Of a DNA stretch of 51,259 nucleotides, positions 10,913 to 18,991 are shown piece after piece. A program made the position numbers and the translations under genes. The notes under the pieces are model-generated. The model worked only from the letters and a program-made list of their open reading frames with translations. It was not told the origin of the DNA and searched no databases. Each line of letters opens with the position of its first letter. Positions within the stretch are counted from its first letter, which is position 1. The stretch is taken from positions 1 to 51,259 of the forward strand of contig JAJFJB010000403.1 of the NCBI GenBank assembly GCA_021774435.1. Direction: 5' to 3'. Source of the DNA: Alphaproteobacteria bacterium (GTDB lineage Bacteria; Pseudomonadota; Alphaproteobacteria; UBA8366; GCA-2717185).

Positions 10913-10989
10913 GGCGTTCGGTGTTTGAGGGAACAGAGTGGAGATAGGGTTGGCATTACGTGCCTCGCCGTTAAACGGAAAGGCAAGTT

Positions 10990-11856
10990 ATGGCTAATTC
11001 GAAAATTTGGACTTGGCTGCCAATCGTAGCCTTGCTCAACGCCCTTTTTTTGGTTTCATCTGCAAATGCTGTGACAATTCTCGCAGGGTCAGACCACCTC
11101 GAAACCCTTGACGGAACATTCTTTGTATTCCCACTCGGTGGCTCACCGACTTCGGTGCCGATGATGGGGTTACCGCTGCCGGGCCTTGCTCCTGCAGACA
11201 CAGTGGTACGACGGCTTGAAAATGCGTCTTGCGCAACAGATGGCAGCGGGACGCCAGTGGCCTGTCTAGACCCAGGTAACGATCCCACGCCTCAGGTTAT
11301 CGATATCGAAATTGTCGCACTATCGTTACGCAGTGTTGATCCAGTAGACCTCGACGGTGGCGGCAATGATGGCCATTTAGTTGTCTTGTTGAGTGACCAC
11401 GCCTCATCGACTGGTGGCATGACCATCAGGCATGATAACAACGGTGTAGACGAAGGCACTTTCGACTCTTTCTTCGACGTGTTTTTTGATGTTTTCATCG
11501 ATGTTGGCCTGCCTGACCTGATTCCGATCGCTGACGCTCAAGATTTAACCCATCGTTTCGAGTCGTTCGGATCGCAGTGGTCAGCAACGCCTCCGCCTGG
11601 GGCCTTGTTGGTTCAAGGCCCGATAGGCGATCTTGCCGCAAATGACCACATTGGAAAGAGTGCCGACCAAATTGACCTTTATGTCCTCGCAGTGCAGGAA
11701 TTTGTCCCCAATCTATCCGATCCAGACAACCCATTGGCGGTCCATCAGGCCAGTTCGGCAACAGTTCCAGAACCAGGTACTCTTGGTTTGTTCGGTATCG
11801 GATTGGTGGCGTTCATAGGGTTGGCAAGAGCACGCAGACGGTATGCGCTAAAGTAA
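10990..11856 (+). CDS. PEP-CTERM sorting-domain protein
   Basis: This is a secreted 288-residue protein. A signal peptide (about residues 1-27, hydrophobic core then SANA) precedes an acidic, Gly/Asp-rich body with no domain I recognise. The C-terminus has the complete PEP-CTERM tripartite signal: VPEPGTLGLFGIG, a hydrophobic helix, and the basic tail ARARRRYALK. Family knowledge: such proteins are cut and sorted by an exosortase (EpsH/XrtA type), usually with exopolysaccharide production. No exosortase lies in this window. The ATG has GGAAAGG about 6 nt upstream. The gene stands alone between two inverted-repeat elements and lies behind a sigma-54-like promoter. The function of the body is unknown. 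Confidence 0.9.
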   Translation: MANSKIWTWLPIVALLNALFLVSSANAVTILAGSDHLETLDGTFFVFPLGGSPTSVPMMGLPLPGLAPADTVVRRLENASCATDGSGTPVACLDPGNDPTPQVIDIEIVALSLRSVDPVDLDGGGNDGHLVVLLSDHASSTGGMTIRHDNNGVDEGTFDSFFDVFFDVFIDVGLPDLIPIADAQDLTHRFESFGSQWSATPPPGALLVQGPIGDLAANDHIGKSADQIDLYVLAVQEFVPNLSDPDNPLAVHQASSATVPEPGTLGLFGIGLVAFIGLARARRRYALK

Positions 11857-11976
11857 CTATTCACGCCCAACTGTTTGGATTGCAACAGACGCAGCATCAC
11901 TGTTCTTGGTTTGGGCTTCACCATAGCCTCGGCTCGAAATCAGGGTCGAAACAGATGAGCTAATTAGGCCTGTAAT

Positions 11977-12206
11977 TGGCTGAGGCTGTTGCAAAAGTCG
12001 GTTGTCCGGCCGCTCGGAATTTAGCTGAATTAATTTTGCAAGGGAAGAACGTCGCCAGAGGCCTTCTTAACGGCTCTACGAGCCATCAGTGAAGGATTTG
12101 CGGTGTATCTGCCAATCCCTTCGTATTGATGATGCGTGATACCGTTTGGTGGGCAAGAATTTTCGTACTTTGCGTCTTCGGGCAACTTTTTCAACAGCCT
12201 CGGCTA
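11977..12206. mobile_element. Second inverted-repeat (MITE-like) element or IS remnant
   Basis: The ends are imperfect inverted repeats. Positions 11977-12002 and 12181-12206 pair over ~26 bp, with the core GAGGCTGTTG(C/A)AAAAGT. The ends share GCTGTTG(A/C)AAAA with the element at 10509-10655. No transposase reading frame is left between them. The two elements bracket the PEP-CTERM gene. Confidence 0.5.
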
Positions 12207-12490
12207 TTACCGGCTGTCCCGGCGTTCCGGATTGACTTCCGATCTCGTTCGAAAACCGACTCGTGATGATGGTGCGAAATCGTTCGGTTTTGCATCACCT
12301 CCGATGTCGCCCCATGAGGGGCCCCAATGCCGCATATGCCGATCATGGAAAAGGCAGCTGCGTGCCTGTAGTCGTGCAGCAAACTCACGGCCAATTGTTC
12401 CTCCGGAAAACTCTGCATAGGACAGCAAAACGACCGATTTAGGAGATTTCCGGGAATTTTAAATTTTTTAATCGCTCATGCATAAAATGT

Positions 12491-12505
12491 GAACGTTCGT
12501 TGAAC
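12491..12505. promoter_or_regulatory. LexA-box-like motif upstream of the hybrid kinase
   Basis: GAAC-N7-GAAC is exact (GAACGTTCGTTGAAC), about 122 bp upstream of the kinase ATG. It fits the alphaproteobacterial LexA operator pattern seen at lexA. One or two such matches are expected by chance in a window this size, so the call is tentative. Confidence 0.35.
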
Positions 12506-12627
12506 AGACCCTGCCACGGATGCCGTTGGACTGTTACGCTTAGGCCTGAGCGCAACCGGCACCTGTCGTCTCAGGTTGAGCGGTGATATCGGACGGTTAT
12601 ATTGAGATTGGAAGGTGTAAATAGAAC

Positions 12628-14925
12628 ATGGCGAATCCGGCTGTTAACCCGCACTTCCGCTATGTCTTCGAGAATTCGCCGATTGGCATGTCGCTGGTAT
12701 CGCGCGACGGCGCCCGATTTCAAGTCAATCGAGCAATGGCCGATTTTCTCGGATATACGGTCGAGGAGATTATAGGCACCGATTTGTGTAGTCCCAGCCC
12801 CGACGATGATGCGCTCGTTGAAAGCGAGCATCTGCGGAAAATGGTTATTGACGGTGAGATCGACACTTACCGAAAAGTTCGCAGATATCGTCGCAAAGAC
12901 GGTCGCATTGTAAAGGGCGAACTGTTTGTTACGCTTGCTCGAGACGTGGCGGGCAACCCTGAATACTTCATTGCCCAAATAGTCGAGATTACCGACCTAG
13001 CCTACACCGATACAATATCGCAACAATTGACAACGGCTGTAGACGCACTTGCTGAAAGTGTCGTTTTGTGTGATGCCGACGACCGAATCGTCTTTTGCAA
13101 CAAGTTGTTCCACGATCATAACCGGCCAGTCGTTGAGTACTTGGAACCAGGGACGCCATACAAATCATTCTTGTGCGCGATAGTCGATGCCGGTCTCGTT
13201 CCAGACGCGAGAGGTCGAGAAGAGCAATGGTTGCACGAGCGGCTTGAGCAACGCCGCAATCCGGAAGGGCCGTTTGTGCTTTTACGCCAGGATGGCCTTT
13301 GGCTGTTGATGCATGAGCAGCGTCTGCCCGACGGCGGGACAATGTTGATCGCGACAGATATCAGTAAATTGCGGCAAGCGGAACAGGCCGCGAAGGATAG
13401 CGAAATACGCTTACGCGACGCCATCGAGGCGATGTCCGAAGGATTTGCCGTGTACGATTCCGATGAGCGTCTGGTTATTTGCAACGAACCCTACCGAAAG
13501 ACGCTTCCACGGATCGCGGCTCTGGGAATGCTGACCCCTGGTACGAAGCTGGAGGATATCCTTCAGGCCGGCATCGAAAACGGTTTCGTCCCCTCTATCT
13601 ACGACAGTGCCGAGGATTATCTGGAAAAAAGATTGCGCGCTTTCCGGCACCCAACAGGCCCGATTGAGTACGAGACAACAGCGGGGCAGTGGGTCCGCTT
13701 TGAAGAACGAAAAACTTCGGATGGCGGGACCGTCGGCATTCGCACGGATATCACGGCACGCAAGATTACCGAAGAACAGCTACGCCAAGCCCAGAAAATG
13801 GAAGCGGTGGGACAACTTACTGGCGGCGTCGCGCACGATTTTAACAACCTGTTGGGCGTCATCGTTGGCAACCTTGAATTTTTGGAAGATTCGATCGGGA
13901 ACGACCTTGAGCAACAGGAAATGATTGGCATAGCCCTGCGAGCAGCCCTTCACGGTGCGGAGTTGACAAGCCGGCTGCTCGCGTTTTCCCGCAAACAGCC
14001 CCTTCGGCCCGTTGCCGTTGATTTGAACGCGATACTCCATGGTATGACTGACCTGCTTCAGCGGACTCTTGGCGAGATGATTACCGTCCACACGAGGCCA
14101 TTTGCGGATCTGAAGCTGGCCAAAATCGATCCGGGACAACTTGAAACGGCGCTCCTCAATCTGGCCGTGAATGCACGCCACGCCATGCCGGACGGTGGGC
14201 AGTTGACCATCGAGACCGGCAATGTCGAACTTGACCAGGAATATGCCGAGAAACACGCAGAAGTGGAGCCCGGCATGTACGCCATTTTGGCGGTATCGGA
14301 TACCGGCGTGGGTATGTCGAGCGATATCCTCGCACACGCATTCGATCCCTTCTATACGACCAAAGGCGTTGGCGAGGGCAGTGGGCTCGGGCTGAGCATG
14401 GTGCACGGATTCGTGAAACAATCCGGTGGTCACGTATCGATTTATAGCGAGCAAGGCAAAGGGACGACCGTCAAGCTCTATTTTCCGGAAACCAAAGCGG
14501 AAGGGCAACCCGGGCACGAAAATACGAAAATGCGGGCCATCCCCAGGGGAGCTGGTGAGACCGTTTTGATCGTCGAAGACGATGACAGCTTGAGAGAACT
14601 GGCCGTCAAAATCGTTTCCGGCCTTGGATACAAGGTCGAGGCGTTCCCGGATGGGCCCTCGGCGATCGCGTTCGTGGACGAAGGCGCAGAGATTGACGTT
14701 CTGTTCACCGATATGGTGCTGCCGCACGGTATGAACGGCGTCGCTTTGGCGAAGGCGGCATCGGAGCGACGACCTGGTCTCCGGGTTTTGTACACATCGG
14801 GTTATACCCAGAATGCCATCGTGCACAACGGTGTTATTGATGAAGGAATCAAACTACTGGGTAAGCCATATCGGCGGGGGGAGGTCGCCAAACGCTTGCG
14901 AGAAATCCTGGAACGCAAAGGTTAG
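12628..14925 (+). CDS. PAS-containing hybrid sensor histidine kinase with receiver domain
   Basis: This 765-residue soluble sensor has no membrane segment. A PAS domain spans about residues 8-120 ([18 protein letters not shown]). A second PAS-like region spans 130-250, and a third spans about 258-375 ([16 protein letters not shown]). The HisKA phospho-acceptor is His403 in [12 protein letters not shown]. The ATPase domain shows the N box ([16 protein letters not shown]), DTGVGM and [15 protein letters not shown]-terminal receiver domain (about 640-765) has the acidic pair EDDD and phospho-acceptor Asp695 in LFTDMVLP, with KP near the end. It therefore has all the parts for internal phosphorelay, but no separate response regulator or Hpt gene is nearby. 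The ATG at 12628 is preceded by GGAAGG (12610-12615) at a rather long spacing. Its signal and output are unknown. Confidence 0.92.
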   Translation: MANPAVNPHFRYVFENSPIGMSLVSRDGARFQVNRAMADFLGYTVEEIIGTDLCSPSPDDDALVESEHLRKMVIDGEIDTYRKVRRYRRKDGRIVKGELFVTLARDVAGNPEYFIAQIVEITDLAYTDTISQQLTTAVDALAESVVLCDADDRIVFCNKLFHDHNRPVVEYLEPGTPYKSFLCAIVDAGLVPDARGREEQWLHERLEQRRNPEGPFVLLRQDGLWLLMHEQRLPDGGTMLIATDISKLRQAEQAAKDSEIRLRDAIEAMSEGFAVYDSDERLVICNEPYRKTLPRIAALGMLTPGTKLEDILQAGIENGFVPSIYDSAEDYLEKRLRAFRHPTGPIEYETTAGQWVRFEERKTSDGGTVGIRTDITARKITEEQLRQAQKMEAVGQLTGGVAHDFNNLLGVIVGNLEFLEDSIGNDLEQQEMIGIALRAALHGAELTSRLLAFSRKQPLRPVAVDLNAILHGMTDLLQRTLGEMITVHTRPFADLKLAKIDPGQLETALLNLAVNARHAMPDGGQLTIETGNVELDQEYAEKHAEVEPGMYAILAVSDTGVGMSSDILAHAFDPFYTTKGVGEGSGLGLSMVHGFVKQSGGHVSIYSEQGKGTTVKLYFPETKAEGQPGHENTKMRAIPRGAGETVLIVEDDDSLRELAVKIVSGLGYKVEAFPDGPSAIAFVDEGAEIDVLFTDMVLPHGMNGVALAKAASERRPGLRVLYTSGYTQNAIVHNGVIDEGIKLLGKPYRRGEVAKRLREILERKG

Positions 14926-15632
14926 GGGCACACACGAAGGTATCAGGACGCCACGCAATCGACGTCGAGTAGAATTTTACTGGCACTGGCTTAAGCTCAC
15001 CCATCCGGTATCCATGAAACGCTAGTTTCTAGATTGTTTCACTTTTGTCCCGATCGCCGATCAATCAGACGCATTCGTCCTCCAAAGGCAATGTTTCGTG
15101 AAACAAATCGTCAGGGGATATGTTTCACGGGCCTCAATGCGGGCTCTGACGACATCCCAAAATAGAAGTGCTCTATCCTCAATAGCCGGCGCTTCTGGAT
15201 GCGGCGAACACAACTATTTTGCATCGCTGTCCAAGACCACTTCTACCCCGCTTCAGACGTGCCAGTGAGATGATCGTTTTCACCCTGTCGCAGCGAATGA
15301 ATTGCTTTCGCCACGGTGCCGCCGCTATCAATGCCATAGGCAATTCCAAAAAGAGCCATGGTCGCGGCGATCGGCACAGGTCAAGCGTTCGATCGAGGGC
15401 GTGACTTCGGCGCTTGCCTGGGATTCGTACCTCGACAGTTCCGCACGGGAGGCAAACCAATCCTTGGGCCGATCTGCCAGTCAGGGACTGTCCAGAAAGC
15501 GGGGAACGCCATGGACGGATTTCGCGAAATCGCTTGAAATCTTCCGTTTACCGTAAAACATCAGGAGCGTGGATCGATTTCAATTGATTATGGTTCACGG
15601 TCAAGCGTTGGCCGGAATAAAGGAAGGCGGTA
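14926..15632. other. Gene-free stretch holding repeat copy A
   Basis: I see no supportable gene. The main content is copy A of the dispersed repeat (about 15100-15362). Three TGTTTC(AC)-type motifs lie at 15035-15042, 15092-15105 and 15121-15129, the middle one a near-palindrome. The stretch 15363-15632 leads into the acyl-AMP ligase gene and shows nothing recognisable except its ribosome binding site. Confidence 0.6.
15100..15362 (+). repeat. Dispersed ~265-bp repeat, copy A
   Basis: This aligns by eye along its whole length with 18687-18951 in direct orientation. Long shared blocks include GCCTCAATGCGG, CTGACGACATCCCA, TCCAAGACC, CCCCGCTTCAGACGTGC, CGCAGCGAATGAATTGC and GCCGCTATCAATGCCATAGGC. 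The similarity stops at GAGCCATGGT. The two copies flank the ACP - acyl-AMP ligase - acyltransferase gene. Confidence 0.85.
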
Positions 15633-18494
15633 TTGGCGGATAAGGACTCAGCACAGGAAAAGGTCATGATGCTGGTGCGCACGGTTGCTGCCGAACTGCA
15701 CCCTGATCGCCCGCTACCGCCTAATATCGGACTCGACTCCCTTCTTGATCGAGACTTCGGCCTCGACAGCCTGGGCCGACTTGAACTTGCCGGGCGTGTC
15801 GAGGACATGTTCCATGTCACGCTTACCGACGCGCGTATCGCCAACGCGGAAACGCCACGCGATTTGACAGCCGCGGTTATTGGCGCGACTGATGTAAGTG
15901 AACCGTTCGCGCTTAAGGTTCCCCTCGCGCCGGGCGCCGTCAAGGCTAAGGGGGCTGCCGTGACGACCCCTGTAGATGCCCATACCCTGACTGAAATGCT
16001 TGATCATCACGCGCTCGCAAGCCCTGATCGCATACATATCCGTATTTATGACGACGAATGCGAGCAAGGCGGTCCAGGAGAGGTAATCACCTACCGCGAA
16101 TTGCAGGCCGGCGCATCGCAGGTCGCCGCCGGGCTTGTAAAACAGGGGCTCAACCCTGGCGAAACGGTGACTTTGATGCTGCCGACGGGCCGTGATTACT
16201 TTTTTGCTTTTTTCGGTATTTTGTATGCGGGCGGTGTGCCGGTGCCAATTTATCCACCGGCCAGAATCAGCCAAATCAGCGACCATATCCGTCGGCATTT
16301 TGGTATCCTTGCCAACTGCCGAGCCAAGGTATTGATCACGACAGAGGACACCCGTAACGTCGCCGCTCTGCTAAAAAGCGGCGTTGAAAGCATCCGCACC
16401 ATAGCCACCGTCGACGATTTGAGTCGGGAGCCGGAAAATCAGCCACTTCCGGCGATTCTGCCCGGAGACATTGCGTTCATCCAATACACCTCCGGCAGCA
16501 CCGGTCAGCCCAAAGGGGTGATGCTCACTCACGCCAATCTGCTGGCCAACATCCGCGCAATGGGGCAGAGGTTGCGCATTTCCAGCGACGACACATTCGT
16601 CAGTTGGTTGCCGCTTTACCACGACATGGGATTGATCGGCGCGTGGTTCGGCAGCCTTTATCACGGCGTTGAATTGGTAATCATGTCGCCCCTTAGGTTC
16701 CTGGCCCGGCCCGAGCGCTGGCTCTTCGCCATCCACCGTTTTGGCGGCACCATCACGGCGTCGCCAAATTTTGGATTCGAATTTTGCGTCAAACGTGTAA
16801 CAGACGAGAAACTAAAGGGGCTGGACCTGTCGACTTTGCGGATCGCCTGCAACGGAGCGGAACCCGTTAGCCCGCAAAGCATAAGACGTTTTGCAAAGCG
16901 ATTTGCGCCATTCGGGTTTCAGGGAAAAGCCATGATGCCGGTCTACGGATTAGCAGAATGTTCGGTCGGTCTTGCATTTCCGCCGCTGGACAGAGAGCCA
17001 CGCATCGAGCGCGTTCAGCGGGAGGCCTTCAGTATCGGCAACCGAGCTCTGACAGCGGACGAAGACGACGCTACGGCGCTCGCGTTCGTCGGCTGTGGTC
17101 ACGCCTTGCCTGGCCACGAGGTTCGAGTGGTTGACGCCGCCAGCCACGAACTTCCGGATCGGCGGGAGGGCCGATTGCAATTCAGAGGGCCTTCGGCGAC
17201 ATCGGGATATCTCCGCAACCCGCAAAAGACCGCTGAGTTGATGGATGGGGACTGGCTCGATACCGGAGACATGGCTTTTACGGCCGATGGCGAGATCTTC
17301 ATTACCGGACGCAGCAAAGACATCATCATTCGCGCCGGGCGCAACATCTATCCGGAGGAGCTGGAGGAAACCATCGGCGATATCGAAGGCGTGCGAAAGG
17401 GGAACGTCGCCGTATTTGCCAGCCCGGACCCGTCCAGCGGAACGGAACGGTTGGTGGTATTGGCGGAAACGCGACGCTTTGACCAACAAACTCAGGCGCG
17501 CATCACCCGTGAAATTGAAGCGCTTTCGATTGACTTAACCTCCCAACCGCCGGACGAAGTGTTGCTGGCGCCGCCCAATACAGTGCTCAAGACCTCCAGC
17601 GGTAAAATTCGCCGGGCCGCCAGCCGCGAGGTGTTCGAAAAGGGACTGGTTGGCAAAAAACGAGCGCCAGGCTGGGTTCAGGTTTTGCGGTTGTCGTTGC
17701 TTATGACCACGCCGACCTTGCGCCGTATCCTTAGTGCTGTCACGGCATCGTTTTATGCCGCTTACGTTTGGGCGATCGCAGGATCGATTGGGCTCCTCGC
17801 CTGGATTCTGATCGCCTTGTCGCCCAAGTCCTGGCGCTGGCCACTGGTCCGAGCCACGGGGCAGACGGTGCTTGCCTTGTGCGGCATCTCGTTCACCGTG
17901 ATCGGCCGTGAGCGGCTTCCCGCCCGGCAGGCGCCCGTGGTCTATGTCGCCAATCATGCTAGCTATTTGGATGGCATTATCCTTGCGATGGCCATTCGGC
18001 GACCCGTTTCCTTTGTCGCCAAGCGCGAACTGCTCTCACACTGGATTCCGCGGATAACGCTGACGCGCCTGGGAACGCGTTTCGTAGAACGCTTCGACGT
18101 AGAGAAGGGGATGGCGGATGCTAAACGTCTGGCTGAAGACGTACGGGCGGGGCTTGACGCCGTCTATTTTCCCGAGGGGACTTTTATCAACCGTCCTGGG
18201 ATTCTGCCATTCCAGATGGGCGCTTTCAGCGCCGCTGCTGAAGCCGTTGTCCCGGTTGTGCCCGTCGCCATCCGCGGCACCCGCGCAATCCTGATGGGCG
18301 ATAGCTGGTTTCCGCGCAAAGGGCGAATTCGGGTGACCATCTGCGAGCCTGTTCATTGCGACCCTGATGCCGGTAACGCCTGGCAGCGGGCGCTGCTTCT
18401 GCGCGATTTGGCGCGGACGAATATTCTACGCCACGCGGGTGAGCCTGACATGGGCTCGGAACGCACTGAAAATCTGAATCACACACCGGATTAA
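15633..18494 (+). CDS. Trifunctional ACP / fatty acyl-AMP ligase / PlsC-type acyltransferase
   Basis: This 953-residue fusion has three parts. An acyl carrier domain (about 1-85) carries the phosphopantetheine site Ser46 in FGLDSLG. An adenylate-forming ligase (about 110-680) has YTSGSTGQPKG from residue 285 and the GRSKDIIIRAGRNIYPEELE hinge, and most resembles fatty acyl-AMP ligases. After two hydrophobic segments (about 705-760) comes a lysophospholipid acyltransferase domain, with NHASYLD at 774-780 (catalytic His/Asp motif) and FPEGT at 846-850. The arrangement suggests activation of an acyl chain as acyl-AMP, loading onto the built-in ACP and transfer to a lipid or glycan acceptor at the membrane (inference). 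The start is TTG at 15633 with AGGAAGG (15621-15627) 5 nt upstream; no in-frame ATG fits better. The gene stands alone between two direct repeats. Confidence 0.88.
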   Translation: MADKDSAQEKVMMLVRTVAAELHPDRPLPPNIGLDSLLDRDFGLDSLGRLELAGRVEDMFHVTLTDARIANAETPRDLTAAVIGATDVSEPFALKVPLAPGAVKAKGAAVTTPVDAHTLTEMLDHHALASPDRIHIRIYDDECEQGGPGEVITYRELQAGASQVAAGLVKQGLNPGETVTLMLPTGRDYFFAFFGILYAGGVPVPIYPPARISQISDHIRRHFGILANCRAKVLITTEDTRNVAALLKSGVESIRTIATVDDLSREPENQPLPAILPGDIAFIQYTSGSTGQPKGVMLTHANLLANIRAMGQRLRISSDDTFVSWLPLYHDMGLIGAWFGSLYHGVELVIMSPLRFLARPERWLFAIHRFGGTITASPNFGFEFCVKRVTDEKLKGLDLSTLRIACNGAEPVSPQSIRRFAKRFAPFGFQGKAMMPVYGLAECSVGLAFPPLDREPRIERVQREAFSIGNRALTADEDDATALAFVGCGHALPGHEVRVVDAASHELPDRREGRLQFRGPSATSGYLRNPQKTAELMDGDWLDTGDMAFTADGEIFITGRSKDIIIRAGRNIYPEELEETIGDIEGVRKGNVAVFASPDPSSGTERLVVLAETRRFDQQTQARITREIEALSIDLTSQPPDEVLLAPPNTVLKTSSGKIRRAASREVFEKGLVGKKRAPGWVQVLRLSLLMTTPTLRRILSAVTASFYAAYVWAIAGSIGLLAWILIALSPKSWRWPLVRATGQTVLALCGISFTVIGRERLPARQAPVVYVANHASYLDGIILAMAIRRPVSFVAKRELLSHWIPRITLTRLGTRFVERFDVEKGMADAKRLAEDVRAGLDAVYFPEGTFINRPGILPFQMGAFSAAAEAVVPVVPVAIRGTRAILMGDSWFPRKGRIRVTICEPVHCDPDAGNAWQRALLLRDLARTNILRHAGEPDMGSERTENLNHTPD

Positions 18495-18533
18495 TCCTCG
18501 CGCGCCTTCGTCCAAAAGCCGCGCATAAACAAA

Positions 18534-18558
18534 AGCCCCGCCTAAGGGAGGAGGGGCT
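18534..18558 (-). terminator. Possible rho-independent terminator reading leftwards
   Basis: The 9-bp stem AGCCCCGCC / GGAGGGGCT has one mismatch and a 7-nt loop. On the minus strand it is followed by TTTTGTTTATG, a T-rich tail. On the plus strand it is preceded by A-rich sequence and followed by GGGGCG, so it fits termination of leftward transcripts better than of the acyltransferase gene. No minus-strand gene lies immediately upstream of it. Confidence 0.4.
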
Positions 18559-18686
18559 GGGGCGCCGGAGTAGTCCAATATAGATTCGATGTCTACATAC
18601 GGTCGAAATAAGACGAAAATCCGGCATGCCGGCCACGTCAGACGGTGCACGATAAGCGGACTTAATTGAGACAAAGGAGCTTCTTA

Positions 18687-18951
18687 AAACATATTGTCCG
18701 GGGATCTGTTTCACTGGCCTCAATGCGGACCCTGACGACATCCCAGAATTGAAGCGGCTCAATTCTCGAAAGCCGACGCTTGATGATGCGGCGAAAAAAG
18801 TCTGTTATTGCATCGCCGTCCAAGACCGCTTTTACCCCGCTTCAGACGTGCTAGTGGGATGACCGTTTCAGCGTTATCGCAGCGAATGAATTGCGTTCAC
18901 CACGTTGACGCCGCTATCAATGCCATAGGCAGTTCCAAATAGAGCCATGGT
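18687..18951 (+). repeat. Dispersed ~265-bp repeat, copy B
   Basis: This is a direct-orientation copy of 15100-15362, diverged but colinear. It ends at GAGCCATGGT, about 40 bp before the MFS start. On its minus strand part of it reads as a coherent frame (VLDGDAITDFFRRIIKRRL and onward), and the reverse strand from its right end reads MALFGTAYGIDSG. The repeat may therefore be decayed coding sequence. Confidence 0.85.
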
Positions 18952-18991
18952 TGACAGCATGACCTATGACCACGTTCAAGGCTAAAAAATC

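Larger units (their letters stand above)
10081..10989. other. Long gene-free stretch between trpG and a PEP-CTERM gene
   Basis: No supportable coding sequence is present. It holds a partial copy of a dispersed repeat (about 10413-10487), a 147-bp inverted-repeat element (10509-10655), an AT-rich tract (about 10680-10900) and a sigma-54-like promoter (10897-10912). A trpG promoter must lie near 10090-10350, but I could not place it. Confidence 0.7.
11857..12627. other. Gene-free stretch between the PEP-CTERM gene and the histidine kinase
   Basis: No credible gene is present; short open frames here lack family resemblance and initiation signals. It contains a ~230-bp inverted-repeat element (11977-12206) and, nearer the kinase, a GAAC-N7-GAAC motif (12491-12505). 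Confidence 0.65.
18495..18991. other. Gene-free stretch holding a minus-strand terminator-like hairpin and repeat copy B
   Basis: No coding sequence is supportable. It contains a GC-rich hairpin (18534-18558), a perfect 12-bp palindrome CCGGCATGCCGG (18621-18632) of unknown role, and repeat copy B (about 18687-18951), which ends just upstream of the MFS transporter. Confidence 0.6.

Noticed and set aside
12136..12428. Short frames inside and beside the inverted-repeat element
   Set aside because: Overlapping frames on both strands, none with initiation signals or transposase motifs.
13780..14826. Long open frame (348 codons) antisense to the hybrid histidine kinase
   Set aside because: The kinase frame has clear domains and catalytic motifs; the antisense product resembles nothing and follows from codon bias.
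15035..15129. TGTTTC(AC)/GTGAAACA motifs resembling parS partition sites
   Set aside because: None has the full 16-bp TGTTTCACGTGAAACA; the closest (15092-15105) lacks two central bases, and no parA/parB is nearby.
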